Below, piece after piece: positions 1-7,434 of a stretch of 9,148 bases of DNA. The position numbers were made by a program, and so were the translations under genes. The stretch is from Alphaproteobacteria bacterium (GTDB taxonomy: Bacteria > Pseudomonadota > Alphaproteobacteria > GCA-2731375). Positions within the stretch are counted from its first letter, which is position 1. The number at the start of each line of letters is the position of its first letter. The DNA is taken from assembly GCA_030746295.1 (NCBI GenBank), contig JASLMY010000202.1, forward strand, positions 1-9,148, written 5' to 3'. The notes under the pieces are model-generated. The model worked only from the letters and a program-made list of their open reading frames with translations. It had not been told where the DNA came from and searched no databases.

Positions 1-1185
1 CTGTGGGAGGCCAACCTCGGTCTGGCCAATCTCAAAGGTGCTGACCTGAGCAAGGTCTACATGCCCCGTGCCAACCTGAAGGGCGCCGACTTGTGTGACG
101 CCAACTTGAGCGGCGTTCAGCTGGAGAGCGGTGACCTGACGGAAGCCATCCTGCTCCGGACCAAGCTGCGCGCGGCTCGACTGAGGGCGGCGAAACTGCG
201 TGGCGCCAACATGCACGCGACAGACTTGCGCTTGGCCGATCTGTCGAAGGCCGACTTGGGTCCGAGCGAACATCGCAGGGGTACCGGAAGCGGCGCCCTT
301 CTAAGCGAAGCCGACCTGAGTGGGGCAAAGCTGAACTGGGCCAATCTTACCGAGACCGACCTGACCAGAGCGAACCTGGAGGGGGCCGCGTTGAAGGGGG
401 CCACCCTCCGCAAGGCCGACCTCACAAGGTCCAACCTGAGGGGCGCCGATCTCGCCTGGGCAGACCTGAGCAACGCCATCCTGGTGGAAACGATCCTGAC
501 AGCGACGAAATTCACCAGGGTTACGCTTGCCGGAGCCTTGTATGAGCCGGCTTCCGCGCCATCGAAGGGAACGGTCTCGGAAATCAAGGGCCTGTTGGAG
601 GTTCGGTTTTCGGCGGGAAAGCAAAACGGCTTGGTGATGCTGCGCGCCGCTTTCAAGGACGTCGGACTGCGGCGATTGGAGCGGGAAGCCACCTACCTGA
701 TCGAGCGCGGCAAGACGGGCGCCGCACCCCCGATAGAACGGTGGTTCAGGCGGGCGCTGTTTGAATGGACGTCCGAGTACGGCATGTCGCCTGGGCGGCC
801 GCTTCGGATTCTCCTGGCCCTGATGCTCTTGTTTTCATTGCCCTACATGCTGTCGGTCGTTGGCTCGGCAGACACGCCGTCGGGTATCTGGCGGGTCTGG
901 CGCGAAGACCGGATCGAGAAGCAGTCGGGTGAGGAGACGCCCGAACGTGTCGCGGTGACCGGTTACCGTGTCCCGCTATGGGGGTTCTATTTCAGCCTTC
1001 TCTCGGCGTTCCACGTCGGTTGGCGCGACCTCAACGTGGGCAACTGGATCGCCCGCATCAATCCCCAGGAGTACGACCTGCGCGCCACCGGCTGGGTCAA
1101 AGTGGTCTCGGGCATCCAGTCTTTGATCAGCGTCTACCTGATCGCGCTCTGGGCGCTGACCTATTTCGGCCGGCCGTTTCAGTGA
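1..1185 (+). CDS. Pentapeptide-repeat protein with C-terminal two-helix pore-like membrane module (5' partial)
   Basis: The reading frame is open from base 1 and already encodes pentapeptide repeats there, so the true start lies outside the window; the ATG at 61 is internal. Counting base 1 as codon 1, repeats of the A(D/N)LxG type run through residues 3-86 and 103-175, broken by a Gly/Ser/charged insert at about 87-100. Such repeats fold as a right-handed quadrilateral beta-helix. A charged, probably cytosolic linker (about 181-268) follows, then a hydrophobic helix at 269-288 (RILLALMLLFSLPYMLSVVG), a polar loop, a short hydrophobic stretch FYFSLLSAFHVGWRD (329-343), and a last helix at about 368-389 ending YFGRPFQ. 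The arrangement of helix, re-entrant-like segment and helix resembles a two-TM potassium-channel pore, but GWRD stands where GYGD is expected. From memory, this C-terminal module recurs in proteobacterial pentapeptide proteins. Function unknown; membrane location likely. It is convergent with the minus-strand cluster, and its codon use looks somewhat less G/C-biased. Confidence 0.88.
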   Translation: MWEANLGLANLKGADLSKVYMPRANLKGADLCDANLSGVQLESGDLTEAILLRTKLRAARLRAAKLRGANMHATDLRLADLSKADLGPSEHRRGTGSGALLSEADLSGAKLNWANLTETDLTRANLEGAALKGATLRKADLTRSNLRGADLAWADLSNAILVETILTATKFTRVTLAGALYEPASAPSKGTVSEIKGLLEVRFSAGKQNGLVMLRAAFKDVGLRRLEREATYLIERGKTGAAPPIERWFRRALFEWTSEYGMSPGRPLRILLALMLLFSLPYMLSVVGSADTPSGIWRVWREDRIEKQSGEETPERVAVTGYRVPLWGFYFSLLSAFHVGWRDLNVGNWIARINPQEYDLRATGWVKVVSGIQSLISVYLIALWALTYFGRPFQ

Positions 1186-1200
1186 TTGCCTTAGGCGGCG

Positions 1201-1962
1201 TCATTCAGCGGCGGTGCTGATGGTCTCCGCTTCGGCGGGAAGCGGCGGCATGTCGCGCAAGAGACCGCCGTGCTCTCGCAATCCGGGGTCGATACCGAGA
1301 CGGCAGTAGGCCTCCCATATCGTTGCCTGAGTGGCGGAGATCACCGGCTTGCCGGTATCCCGCTCCAGCATGTCGACGACCTCCAGCGCGCGCACCTGAG
1401 TGCAGGAGATGAACACCGCCTCGGCGTCGTCCCGGGCCGCTTGGCGGGCCGTTTGGTAGACCTCGGACGGCTGGATCTTGGCGTGGTCGTACATGTCGAG
1501 CATGTCGAAGGTCCGAAGCGAGACGACCTCGATGCCCTCGGCGGCGAGATACGCCTTCAGCCGCTCGTTGGTCAGCGCGACATAGGGTGTTACGACCGAG
1601 ACGGTGGCGATGCCGCGCGCCTTCAGCGCCACGCTCATGGCCCCGGCGGTCGCCACCACCGGACAGTTGGCGATCTCCGCCAGTTGGCTGCGAATGCGGC
1701 GCTCGAACGCCGGCCCTTCGAAGAAGCTGCCGCTGGTGCAGCCGTACGCGACCACGTGCGGCTCGGCTTGTGCGACCAGGCGGCAGGCGTCCAGGCTCGT
1801 GACCTCCATGTTGCGCAGCGCCTCCGGGCTGCCCTCGCGCGGCGTCGCGATGCGGGCGCTGTGGACGGTCACCCCCTCGGGCGCGGTGCGATAGACCTCC
1901 GGCTCCATGATGGTGTTGATCGAAGGCACCAGCAGACCGATACGGGCGCGCCAACCGTGCAT
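1201..1962 (-). CDS. Maleate cis-trans isomerase / Asp-Glu racemase superfamily enzyme
   Basis: The 253-aa product is full length for the maleate isomerase / arylmalonate decarboxylase branch of the Asp/Glu racemase superfamily. The N-terminus RIGLLVPSINTIMEPE (7-22) is typical of that branch. Two catalytic cysteines are visible: Cys75 in YGCTSGSF and Cys187 in SCTQVR. From memory of the Bordetella decarboxylase, its dioxyanion hole (Thr75, Ser76, Tyr126, Cys188) corresponds to Thr76, Ser77, Tyr127 and Cys187 here, while its Gly74 is replaced by Cys75. Two cysteines fit an isomerase or racemase rather than a decarboxylase. The Asn that Nocardia maleate isomerase carries near residue 163 is not obvious here (DMYDHAKI, 156-163), so maleate itself may not be the substrate. 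The ATG at 1962 has a purine-rich Shine-Dalgarno sequence (AGGGAGAGG) a few bases upstream. It is the last gene of the minus-strand cluster, 82 bp after the aminotransferase. Cytoplasmic and cofactor-free. Confidence 0.87.
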   Translation of the reverse strand: MHGWRARIGLLVPSINTIMEPEVYRTAPEGVTVHSARIATPREGSPEALRNMEVTSLDACRLVAQAEPHVVAYGCTSGSFFEGPAFERRIRSQLAEIANCPVVATAGAMSVALKARGIATVSVVTPYVALTNERLKAYLAAEGIEVVSLRTFDMLDMYDHAKIQPSEVYQTARQAARDDAEAVFISCTQVRALEVVDMLERDTGKPVISATQATIWEAYCRLGIDPGLREHGGLLRDMPPLPAEAETISTAAE

Positions 1963-2044
1963 GGCTCCTCTCCCTCTCCGAGATCATCGAATGGAACGGC
2001 GAGGATAGCACGACCGCCGTCATTTCCGCCCGGGCGATCGGTGC

Positions 2045-3469
2045 CTAGGTCGCCGCTGCCTGCTTGGCGGCACCCTTGCCAGCCGCCGGCAGGTCGCCCT
2101 CGGCCCGCAGCATCCCGATGGCGGCGCGCAAGGCCTCGGCGGTCAGGCGGAGGTCGGCCTCGTCGTGCGCCGCCGAGATCGAGCCGCCGGGCTTGCCGCT
2201 GACGTCGACGCCGTTGACCAGCAGCGCCAGGCGCAGCTTGTTGGCGATCGGGCTCTTCGCCTTGAAGGTCTCGTGGTCGTAGGCGGCGGCATCGAAGCGG
2301 TGCGGGTCGATGCGGTGGCCCTGGGGATTCAGGAACAAATAGAAGCTCGAGAAGGCACCGTGGCAGGCCCAGTCGACGCCCTCGTCGGCGATGACGTCGT
2401 TCCACAGCCGCCGCAACTCGCCGCCGAGCCGGTTGGCCCGCTCGCAGGCATCGCTGTCGCGGATGATCGGCAAGGCGGCGATGCCGGCCGACGCCGACAG
2501 GGGGTTGGCGTTGTAGGTGCCTTGGTGACCAATCTTCTCGAACCCCTTGGCCTCCGCCGCGTCGAAGTCCAACAGCTCCAGCACGTCGGCACGGCCGGTG
2601 ATGGCGCCGCCCGGCAGCCCGCCGGCCAGGATCTTGGCCAGGCTGGTGAGGTCGGGCGTCACGCCGAAATGCGCCTGCGCCCCCCCGGGCGAGACCCGAA
2701 AGCCGGTCACCACTTCGTCGAAGATCAAGATGACGCCGTGCGCTTCGGTGGCCTCTCGGAGGCCCCGCAGGAATTCGCCGTCGACCGGGATCTGGCCCGA
2801 GCTGGCGCCGGTCGGCTCCAGGATGACGGCGGCGATGTCGTCGTCGTCCTGCAATGTCCGCCGCAGCACATCGAGGTCGCCGGCCGGCAGCAGCCGCGTG
2901 CTGGCGGCGATCTCGGCCAGCACGCCGGGCGACGCCGTGCCGTCGAAATGGCTCGTGACGCCGAAGGCGACGTGGTCGTGCCAGCCGTGGAAGTGGCCGA
3001 AGAAGCGGACGACCTTGCGCCGGCCGGTGAAGGCGCGGGCGAGCCTGAGCGCCATCAGGTTGGCCTCGGTGCCGGACGAGGTGAAGCGCACCGTCTCCGC
3101 GCTCGGCACCATCTCCCGGACGAGGCCGCCCCAACGCACCTCCAGCTCGTGGCAGGCGCCGAAGTGGGTGCCGCGCGCCATCTGCGCCTGAACCGCTTCG
3201 ACGACTTCCGCCCGGCCGTGGCCCAGCAACAAGGCGCCGTGGCCGCCGTAGTAGTCGACATACTCGTTGCCGTCGGCATCCCATTTGCGCGCGCCCTGGG
3301 CCCGCTCGACATAGATGCCGTAGGGCAGGATGCGGCGTGAATCGTGCGTCAGGCCGCTCGGGAAGACGCCGCGCGCTTGCCCCGCCAACGCCGCCGAGGT
3401 CGGCGTCCGCTCACGATAGGCGGCGATGATCGGGGAGTTCGTCTGTTCGCTCGCGGTCATCTCTTCCAT
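2045..3469 (-). CDS. Class III PLP-dependent aminotransferase, glutamate-1-semialdehyde aminomutase-like
   Basis: The 474-aa product has the full set of class III aminotransferase motifs: SSGTEANLMALRLAR (131-145) for PLP phosphate binding, FFGHFHGWHD (156-165), EPTGASSG (218-225), FDEVVTGFR (250-258) with Asp251 contacting the pyridine nitrogen, Lys279 in SLAKILAGGLPGGA as the likely Schiff-base lysine, and GTYNANPLSASAG (317-329). The closest recognisable subgroup is glutamate-1-semialdehyde 2,1-aminomutase. The protein is about 40 residues longer than typical HemL, with an Ala/Lys-rich tail (461-474), and sits among catabolic genes, so a role in haem synthesis is unlikely; an amino- or keto-acid substrate linked to the hydantoinase pair is inferred. 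Start: the ATG at 3469 directly abuts the AGAAGGA ribosome-binding sequence with no spacer, whereas the in-frame ATG at 3460 (residue 4) sits about 9 bases from it and may be the true start. It lies 56 bp after hyuA and is probably cotranscribed. Confidence 0.92.
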   Translation of the reverse strand: MEEMTASEQTNSPIIAAYRERTPTSAALAGQARGVFPSGLTHDSRRILPYGIYVERAQGARKWDADGNEYVDYYGGHGALLLGHGRAEVVEAVQAQMARGTHFGACHELEVRWGGLVREMVPSAETVRFTSSGTEANLMALRLARAFTGRRKVVRFFGHFHGWHDHVAFGVTSHFDGTASPGVLAEIAASTRLLPAGDLDVLRRTLQDDDDIAAVILEPTGASSGQIPVDGEFLRGLREATEAHGVILIFDEVVTGFRVSPGGAQAHFGVTPDLTSLAKILAGGLPGGAITGRADVLELLDFDAAEAKGFEKIGHQGTYNANPLSASAGIAALPIIRDSDACERANRLGGELRRLWNDVIADEGVDWACHGAFSSFYLFLNPQGHRIDPHRFDAAAYDHETFKAKSPIANKLRLALLVNGVDVSGKPGGSISAAHDEADLRLTAEALRAAIGMLRAEGDLPAAGKGAAKQAAAT

Positions 3470-3497
3470 TCCTTCTGCCTAGATTCCTTCTGCCAAG
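3468..3497 (-). repeat. 15-bp tandem duplication carrying the aminotransferase Shine-Dalgarno
   Basis: Two adjacent 15-bp units, 3468-3482 and 3483-3497, differ at one base (ATTCCTTCTGCCTAG and ATTCCTTCTGCCAAG on the plus strand). On the transcribed strand each contains GGCAGAAGGAAT, so the ribosome-binding motif AGAAGGA occurs twice before the aminotransferase start. The inner copy runs into the ATG at 3469. It looks like a recent local duplication; whether the outer motif is used is unknown. Confidence 0.75.
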
Positions 3498-3525
3498 ATC
3501 GCTGTCAGCTCACGCGCCCCGCTTT

Positions 3526-5616
3526 TCACCTGTCCTCGCGGACGATGACGATGTTGTTCCAATCGTCCGTGTGCGCTTGCCAGCCGGGACGCACGACCGT
3601 CGTGCTGTCGTATTCCTCGACGATCAGAGGACCCGCGACCGCGCCCGCACCGAGCGCGCCGCGACCCATGACCGGCGTCTCGACCCAACCCGCTTCCGGA
3701 CCGAAATAGGCGCGACGCTCATGCGCGAGCGGCTGAAAATCCTGGGCCGGGCGAACCTGCGCCGGCAGGCGGGGCCTCTCCGCGACGGCCTGGCCGACGA
3801 CTTTCAAGGCGACGAACTGCAGGCCTTCGCCGTCCGAGCGGTAGCCGAAGGTCGCCTCATGGCTCTGGGCGAAGGCCTCGGCGAGCGCGTCGAGATCCCC
3901 GGGCCCGAGCGGCAGGGCTGCGATCGGCAACGACAGGGCCGCGTTCTGGGAGATGTATTTGACCTCGGCCGAGCAGGCGAACCGCCTCGCCGACGGGCCG
4001 TAGCCATCGGCCGCGACCAGCGCCTCGGCCTCCTCGTGCAAGGCGCCGAGGGTCTCGTTGCAGGCGTCGAGATCGAGGCCGTCGAAGGGCTGATAGAAGG
4101 CGCGGATGCACTGGTGCTCGACGTCGGCGAACAGCAAGCCGAGGGCGCTGAAGAGGCCCGCCGCCGGCGGCACCAGGATGTGCCCCGAGCCCAGCGCGTC
4201 GGCCAGGTTGCAGACATGCACCCCGCCGTTGCCGCCGAAGGCGAGAAGGGGAAAGCGCGACGGATCGAGGCCGCGCTCCGAGGAGACCGAGCTCAAGGCC
4301 CGCATCATCCGCGCGTTGGCGATCAGGTGGATGCCATAGGCGGTCTCCACCGTCTCCTGGCCGAGCATCGCCGCCAGCTCGGCGACCGCGCCCTCGGCCA
4401 AATCACGGTCGAGCCTCAAGTCGCCGCCGACGAGCGCTTCCGGGTTGAGATAGCCGAGCAGCAGATTGGCGTCCGTCACCGTGGCCCGATCGCCACCGGC
4501 GGCGTAGCAGGCCGGGCCGGGCGCAGCACCGGCGCTCATCGGGCCGACCTGAATGCCGCCGCCGGCATCGATCCAGGCGACGCTGCCACCGCCGGCACCG
4601 ACCTCGGCGATATCGATGGTCGGCGCCTGCACCACATAGCCGCCGCCACGCACCATGCGGTGGCCGAGGGCGGCTTCGCCGCCGACCTCGGTCTCCGGCG
4701 CCATGGTGAAGGCGCCGTCGACGATCATCGCCGCCTTCGCCGTGGTGCCGCCCATATCGAAAGCGATGGCGTCGGGAATGCCGAGCTTGTCGCCCAGCCG
4801 GCAGGCGCCGACGACGCCGGCGGCGGGGCCGGATTCGATGATGAAGATCGGCTTCCGGGCGGCGATGGCGGCAGGCAGGACGCCGCCGTTCGACTGCATG
4901 ATGTTGAGCGGCACCTGGATGCCGATGTCGCGGAGCCGCGCTTCCAGCCGCTCGGCATAGCGCTCGATCACGGGCCGAAGATAGGCGTTCACGACCGTCG
5001 TGCTGGTGCGCTCGTATTCCTGGATCTGCGGCACCAGCTCGCTCGACACCGTGACGGCGAGATCCGGAAACCGCTCCCGCAGCAGGCGCGCCGCCGCCTC
5101 TTCATGGCTCGGATCGACATAGGCGTTGATAAAGCAGATCGCGAGCGCGTCCACGCCCGCGGCGACGCAGGCCTCGGCCGCCTTGACGAGCGCCGCCTCG
5201 TCCAAGGGCAATACCACCTCGCCGGCGGCCGAGATGCGCTCGGGCACCTGGAAGCGCAGCCGCCGCTCGACCAGCGGCTCCGGCTTGCGGAAGCTGACGT
5301 CGTAGAGGCGCGGCGAGCGGAAGCGTGCGATCTCGAGGATGTCGCGAAATCCCGCCGTCGTGATCAGCCCGACCCGCACACCCTTGCGCTCGATGATGGC
5401 GTTGGTCGCGACCGTAGTGCCGTGCGCCACTTCGGCCACTTCCGCCGCGTCGACGCCGGCATCCGCCAACAGCGCCCTGACGCCGGCCTCTATCGCACGG
5501 CTGTAGTCGTCGGGCGTGGAGAGGATCTTCCGGTTGTGGATGGTGCCGTCGTCCCCCAACAGCACGATGTCCGTGAAGGTGCCGCCGATGTCGATGCCGA
5601 GGCGGTGATTGCTCAT
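3526..5616 (-). CDS. hyuA: Hydantoinase/5-oxoprolinase family subunit A (N-methylhydantoinase A-like, ATP-binding)
   Basis: The 696-aa product is a normal-length HyuA-type subunit, the ATP-binding half of hydantoinase/oxoprolinase enzymes. The N-terminal domain shows GIDIGGTFTDIVLLGDDG (7-24), the phosphate-binding signature of this actin-like ATPase fold, then AHGTTVATNAIIERKG (64-79), LVPQIQEYERTSTTVVNAYLRP (194-215), IMQSNGG (239-245), ESGPAAGVVGA (261-271) and AFDMGGTTAK (285-294). AGGGSVAW (341-348), SAGAAPGPACY (361-371), LLAFGGNGGVH (457-467) and VPPAAGLFSALGLL (482-495) follow. The C-terminus carries the usual EEYDSTTVVRPGW (667-679). Family members hydrolyse cyclic amides with ATP or, in acetone and acetophenone carboxylases, carboxylate ketones; the sequence alone does not decide which. 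The start codon overlaps the hyuB stop (ATGA, 5613-5616) with only a weak ribosome-binding site, suggesting translational coupling and a HyuA-HyuB complex. Cytoplasmic. Confidence 0.94.
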   Translation of the reverse strand: MSNHRLGIDIGGTFTDIVLLGDDGTIHNRKILSTPDDYSRAIEAGVRALLADAGVDAAEVAEVAHGTTVATNAIIERKGVRVGLITTAGFRDILEIARFRSPRLYDVSFRKPEPLVERRLRFQVPERISAAGEVVLPLDEAALVKAAEACVAAGVDALAICFINAYVDPSHEEAAARLLRERFPDLAVTVSSELVPQIQEYERTSTTVVNAYLRPVIERYAERLEARLRDIGIQVPLNIMQSNGGVLPAAIAARKPIFIIESGPAAGVVGACRLGDKLGIPDAIAFDMGGTTAKAAMIVDGAFTMAPETEVGGEAALGHRMVRGGGYVVQAPTIDIAEVGAGGGSVAWIDAGGGIQVGPMSAGAAPGPACYAAGGDRATVTDANLLLGYLNPEALVGGDLRLDRDLAEGAVAELAAMLGQETVETAYGIHLIANARMMRALSSVSSERGLDPSRFPLLAFGGNGGVHVCNLADALGSGHILVPPAAGLFSALGLLFADVEHQCIRAFYQPFDGLDLDACNETLGALHEEAEALVAADGYGPSARRFACSAEVKYISQNAALSLPIAALPLGPGDLDALAEAFAQSHEATFGYRSDGEGLQFVALKVVGQAVAERPRLPAQVRPAQDFQPLAHERRAYFGPEAGWVETPVMGRGALGAGAVAGPLIVEEYDSTTVVRPGWQAHTDDWNNIVIVREDR

Positions 5617-7337
5617 GCTTCGCCCGTCCGACCGCGCCTGAGGTTCCGGGTCGCCTCGATGTCGAGCAGCAGCGTGCCAGCATCAACGACGACGCCGTAC
5701 TCAGTGGCCGCGTGTCCAACGCTCAGCTTTTCCTGCCGGACATCCTCCGCTACCGCCTCCGGATCACGCTCCAGGGGATCTCCGTAGCCGCCCGAGCCCG
5801 CCATCTCGGAACGAAAGACCTCGCCCCGGCGCATCGGCAGGACGAACTTGGCGGGCGCCTCCTCGGCAACGCCGTCACGAATGAAGTAGGAATGCGACAC
5901 CGCACCCGGCTTGCCGCCGTAAATGCCCCAGCAGGGAAAGACGTGGCGGTCGGCGCGCTGCTGCACGATGGCCTCCTCGGCGAGCAGGCGGTACTGGCGC
6001 GCCATGCCCAGGGCGCCGCGATAGCGGCCGGGCCCGCCGGTGTCGGGCAGGAAGCCGTACTCCTCGATCAGCAACGGGTTCTCCGCCTCGATGACCTCGA
6101 CCGGCGTGTTCGACAGGTTGCCGAGCCAATAGGGACCGGCGTCCTGGCCGTCCTGGTCGGGGCCGCCGCCACGGCCGGTCATGTTGTGGAACTCGACGTG
6201 CAGGAAGCGCTTGCGTTCGGGCGACAAGCCGGTGACGGAGAGGCCGAACTCGTTGCCACCGGGACAGGCCGGCATGCGATCGGGGAAGAGCTTGGCGAGC
6301 GCCCCCGTCACCAGGGTGCGGATCCGATAGCCGCCCTGGCCGCGGGCCCCCAGTGCGGCCGGGAACTGCGGGTTGACCCAGCTCCCCTTCGGCGCGATGA
6401 CCGTGATCGGCCGGTAGAAGCCGGCGTTGTTCGGCGTCTCCGCCGGCAAGACTGCGCGCAGGCCGGCATAGGTCAGCGATGCCGTGAACCAATAGTTGGG
6501 GTGGAGCGCACCACCCTTCTGCGGCGAGGTGCCGGTGTAGTCGGCGATGATCTCGTCGCCCCGGACGGTGAGCTTCAAGCGGATCTCGACCGGCCCGCTG
6601 CCGACGCCGTCGTCGTCGTTCCACTCGGTGAACTCGGCCTCGCCGTCGGGAAGTGCGGAGATGCTGTTGCGCACGAAGCGCTCGGTATAGTCGATCAAGG
6701 CCGCCATATAGGTTTTCAGCTCGGCCGCCCCGTAAGTCTCGACGAGCTTGAGGATCTCGGTCTCGGCGACATCCAGTGCGGCGATCTGGGCATAGACGTC
6801 GCCCAGCACCTTGTCGGGCACGCGGGTGTTGTGCTCGATCACGCGGAAGAGCGTCTCGTTCGACTGGCCGGCGATGCGGATCTTGCTCGGCGGGATACGC
6901 AACCCCTCCTGTTGGATCTCGTTGCTGTCGGCCGCTTGGCCGCCGGCCACCCGGCCGCCGAGGTCGGTGTGATGCAGGATCAGGCCAACGAAGCAGAGGC
7001 GCTCGCCCTCGCCGTAGACCGGCTTGTACATGAAGATGTCGTTCAGGTGGCTGCCGCCGGCATAGGGGTCGTTGCTGGCGAGCACGTCGCCTGGGCCGAT
7101 ATCGTCGCCGAAATAGTCGAGGCAGCCCCGGAGTGCCGGCATCATGGCGCCGAGGTGCCCCGGCAAGGCCAGGCCCTGCGCCACCATGTTGCCATCGCCG
7201 TCGCAGATCGAGGCGGAGAAGTCCATGTTCGCCTTGACGAGCGTCGAGCGCGAGGTGCGCAGCACCGACACCATCATATTGTCGGAGACCATGACCAGGG
7301 CGTTTTTGATCAGTTCCAGGCGGATCGGATCGATCAT
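5613..7337 (-). CDS. hyuB: Hydantoinase/5-oxoprolinase family subunit B (N-methylhydantoinase B-like)
   Basis: With the start at 7337 the product is 574 aa and begins MIDPIRLELIKNALV, the standard N-terminus of HyuB proteins. Family signatures in order: DGDGNMVAQGLALPGHLGAM (46-65), SNDPYAGGSHLNDIF (88-102), HHTDLGG (122-128), QEGLRIPP (143-150), DYTGTSPQ (266-273), EYGFLPDTGGPGRYRG (426-441) and SGGYGDPLERDPEAVAEDVR (515-534). It is the partner of HyuA in ATP-dependent cyclic-amide hydrolysis or ketone carboxylation, and overlaps that gene by 4 bp. The frame stays open upstream to a TTG at 7466, but that extension runs through a palindromic repeat (WIPAFAGMT) and is unlike the family, so it is excluded. 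GGGA lies 6 bases before the chosen ATG as a weak ribosome-binding site; an in-frame ATG at 7349 is the nearest alternative. A candidate promoter lies about 40 bp upstream, so hyuB may begin its own transcript. Confidence 0.93.
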   Translation of the reverse strand: MIDPIRLELIKNALVMVSDNMMVSVLRTSRSTLVKANMDFSASICDGDGNMVAQGLALPGHLGAMMPALRGCLDYFGDDIGPGDVLASNDPYAGGSHLNDIFMYKPVYGEGERLCFVGLILHHTDLGGRVAGGQAADSNEIQQEGLRIPPSKIRIAGQSNETLFRVIEHNTRVPDKVLGDVYAQIAALDVAETEILKLVETYGAAELKTYMAALIDYTERFVRNSISALPDGEAEFTEWNDDDGVGSGPVEIRLKLTVRGDEIIADYTGTSPQKGGALHPNYWFTASLTYAGLRAVLPAETPNNAGFYRPITVIAPKGSWVNPQFPAALGARGQGGYRIRTLVTGALAKLFPDRMPACPGGNEFGLSVTGLSPERKRFLHVEFHNMTGRGGGPDQDGQDAGPYWLGNLSNTPVEVIEAENPLLIEEYGFLPDTGGPGRYRGALGMARQYRLLAEEAIVQQRADRHVFPCWGIYGGKPGAVSHSYFIRDGVAEEAPAKFVLPMRRGEVFRSEMAGSGGYGDPLERDPEAVAEDVRQEKLSVGHAATEYGVVVDAGTLLLDIEATRNLRRGRTGEA

Positions 7338-7375
7338 CGGCGGTCCCATCGGCGGCGAGCAGGGAAAGAGGCGGA

Positions 7376-7405
7376 ATGTTACGCGCGGTTCGACGGTGCG
7401 ATCAA
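7376..7405 (-). promoter_or_regulatory. Candidate sigma70-type promoter upstream of hyuB
   Basis: On the minus strand TTGATC (7400-7405) and TAACAT (7376-7381) are 18 bp apart, each matching 4 of 6 consensus bases of the -35 and -10 hexamers. Transcription would start around 7368, leaving a leader of about 30 nt before the ATG at 7337. The match is modest and chance is possible in any 244-bp gap; the position between the upstream repeat and hyuB is what makes it plausible. Confidence 0.3.
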
Positions 7406-7434
7406 ACGCGGGGGCGAGATGGCACGCCCCGGCC

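Noticed and set aside
117..692. A 191-codon minus-strand frame with a regular Ser/Arg/Leu repeat pattern.
   Set aside because: The periodicity is the complement of the pentapeptide repeats on the other strand.
1..1185. Pentapeptide protein as a Qnr-like gyrase-protecting factor.
   Set aside because: Qnr-type proteins are soluble and consist almost entirely of repeats; here the repeats are joined to a long linker and a membrane module.
1201..1962. Hydantoin racemase (HyuE), suggested by the neighbouring hyuAB genes.
   Set aside because: The N-terminus RIGLLVPSINTIMEPE and the overall motif layout match the maleate isomerase/decarboxylase branch better; a racemase role remains possible but is not shown.
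1869..3284. A 471-codon minus-strand frame over the aminotransferase and the isomerase start.
   Set aside because: It is Arg-rich and out of frame with two genes whose catalytic motifs are complete.
3571..5787. A 738-codon open frame on the plus strand opposite hyuA.
   Set aside because: It is Arg/Asp/His/Gly-rich with no domain motif and mirrors the codon bias of the well-supported hyuA; long antisense frames are expected in high-GC DNA.
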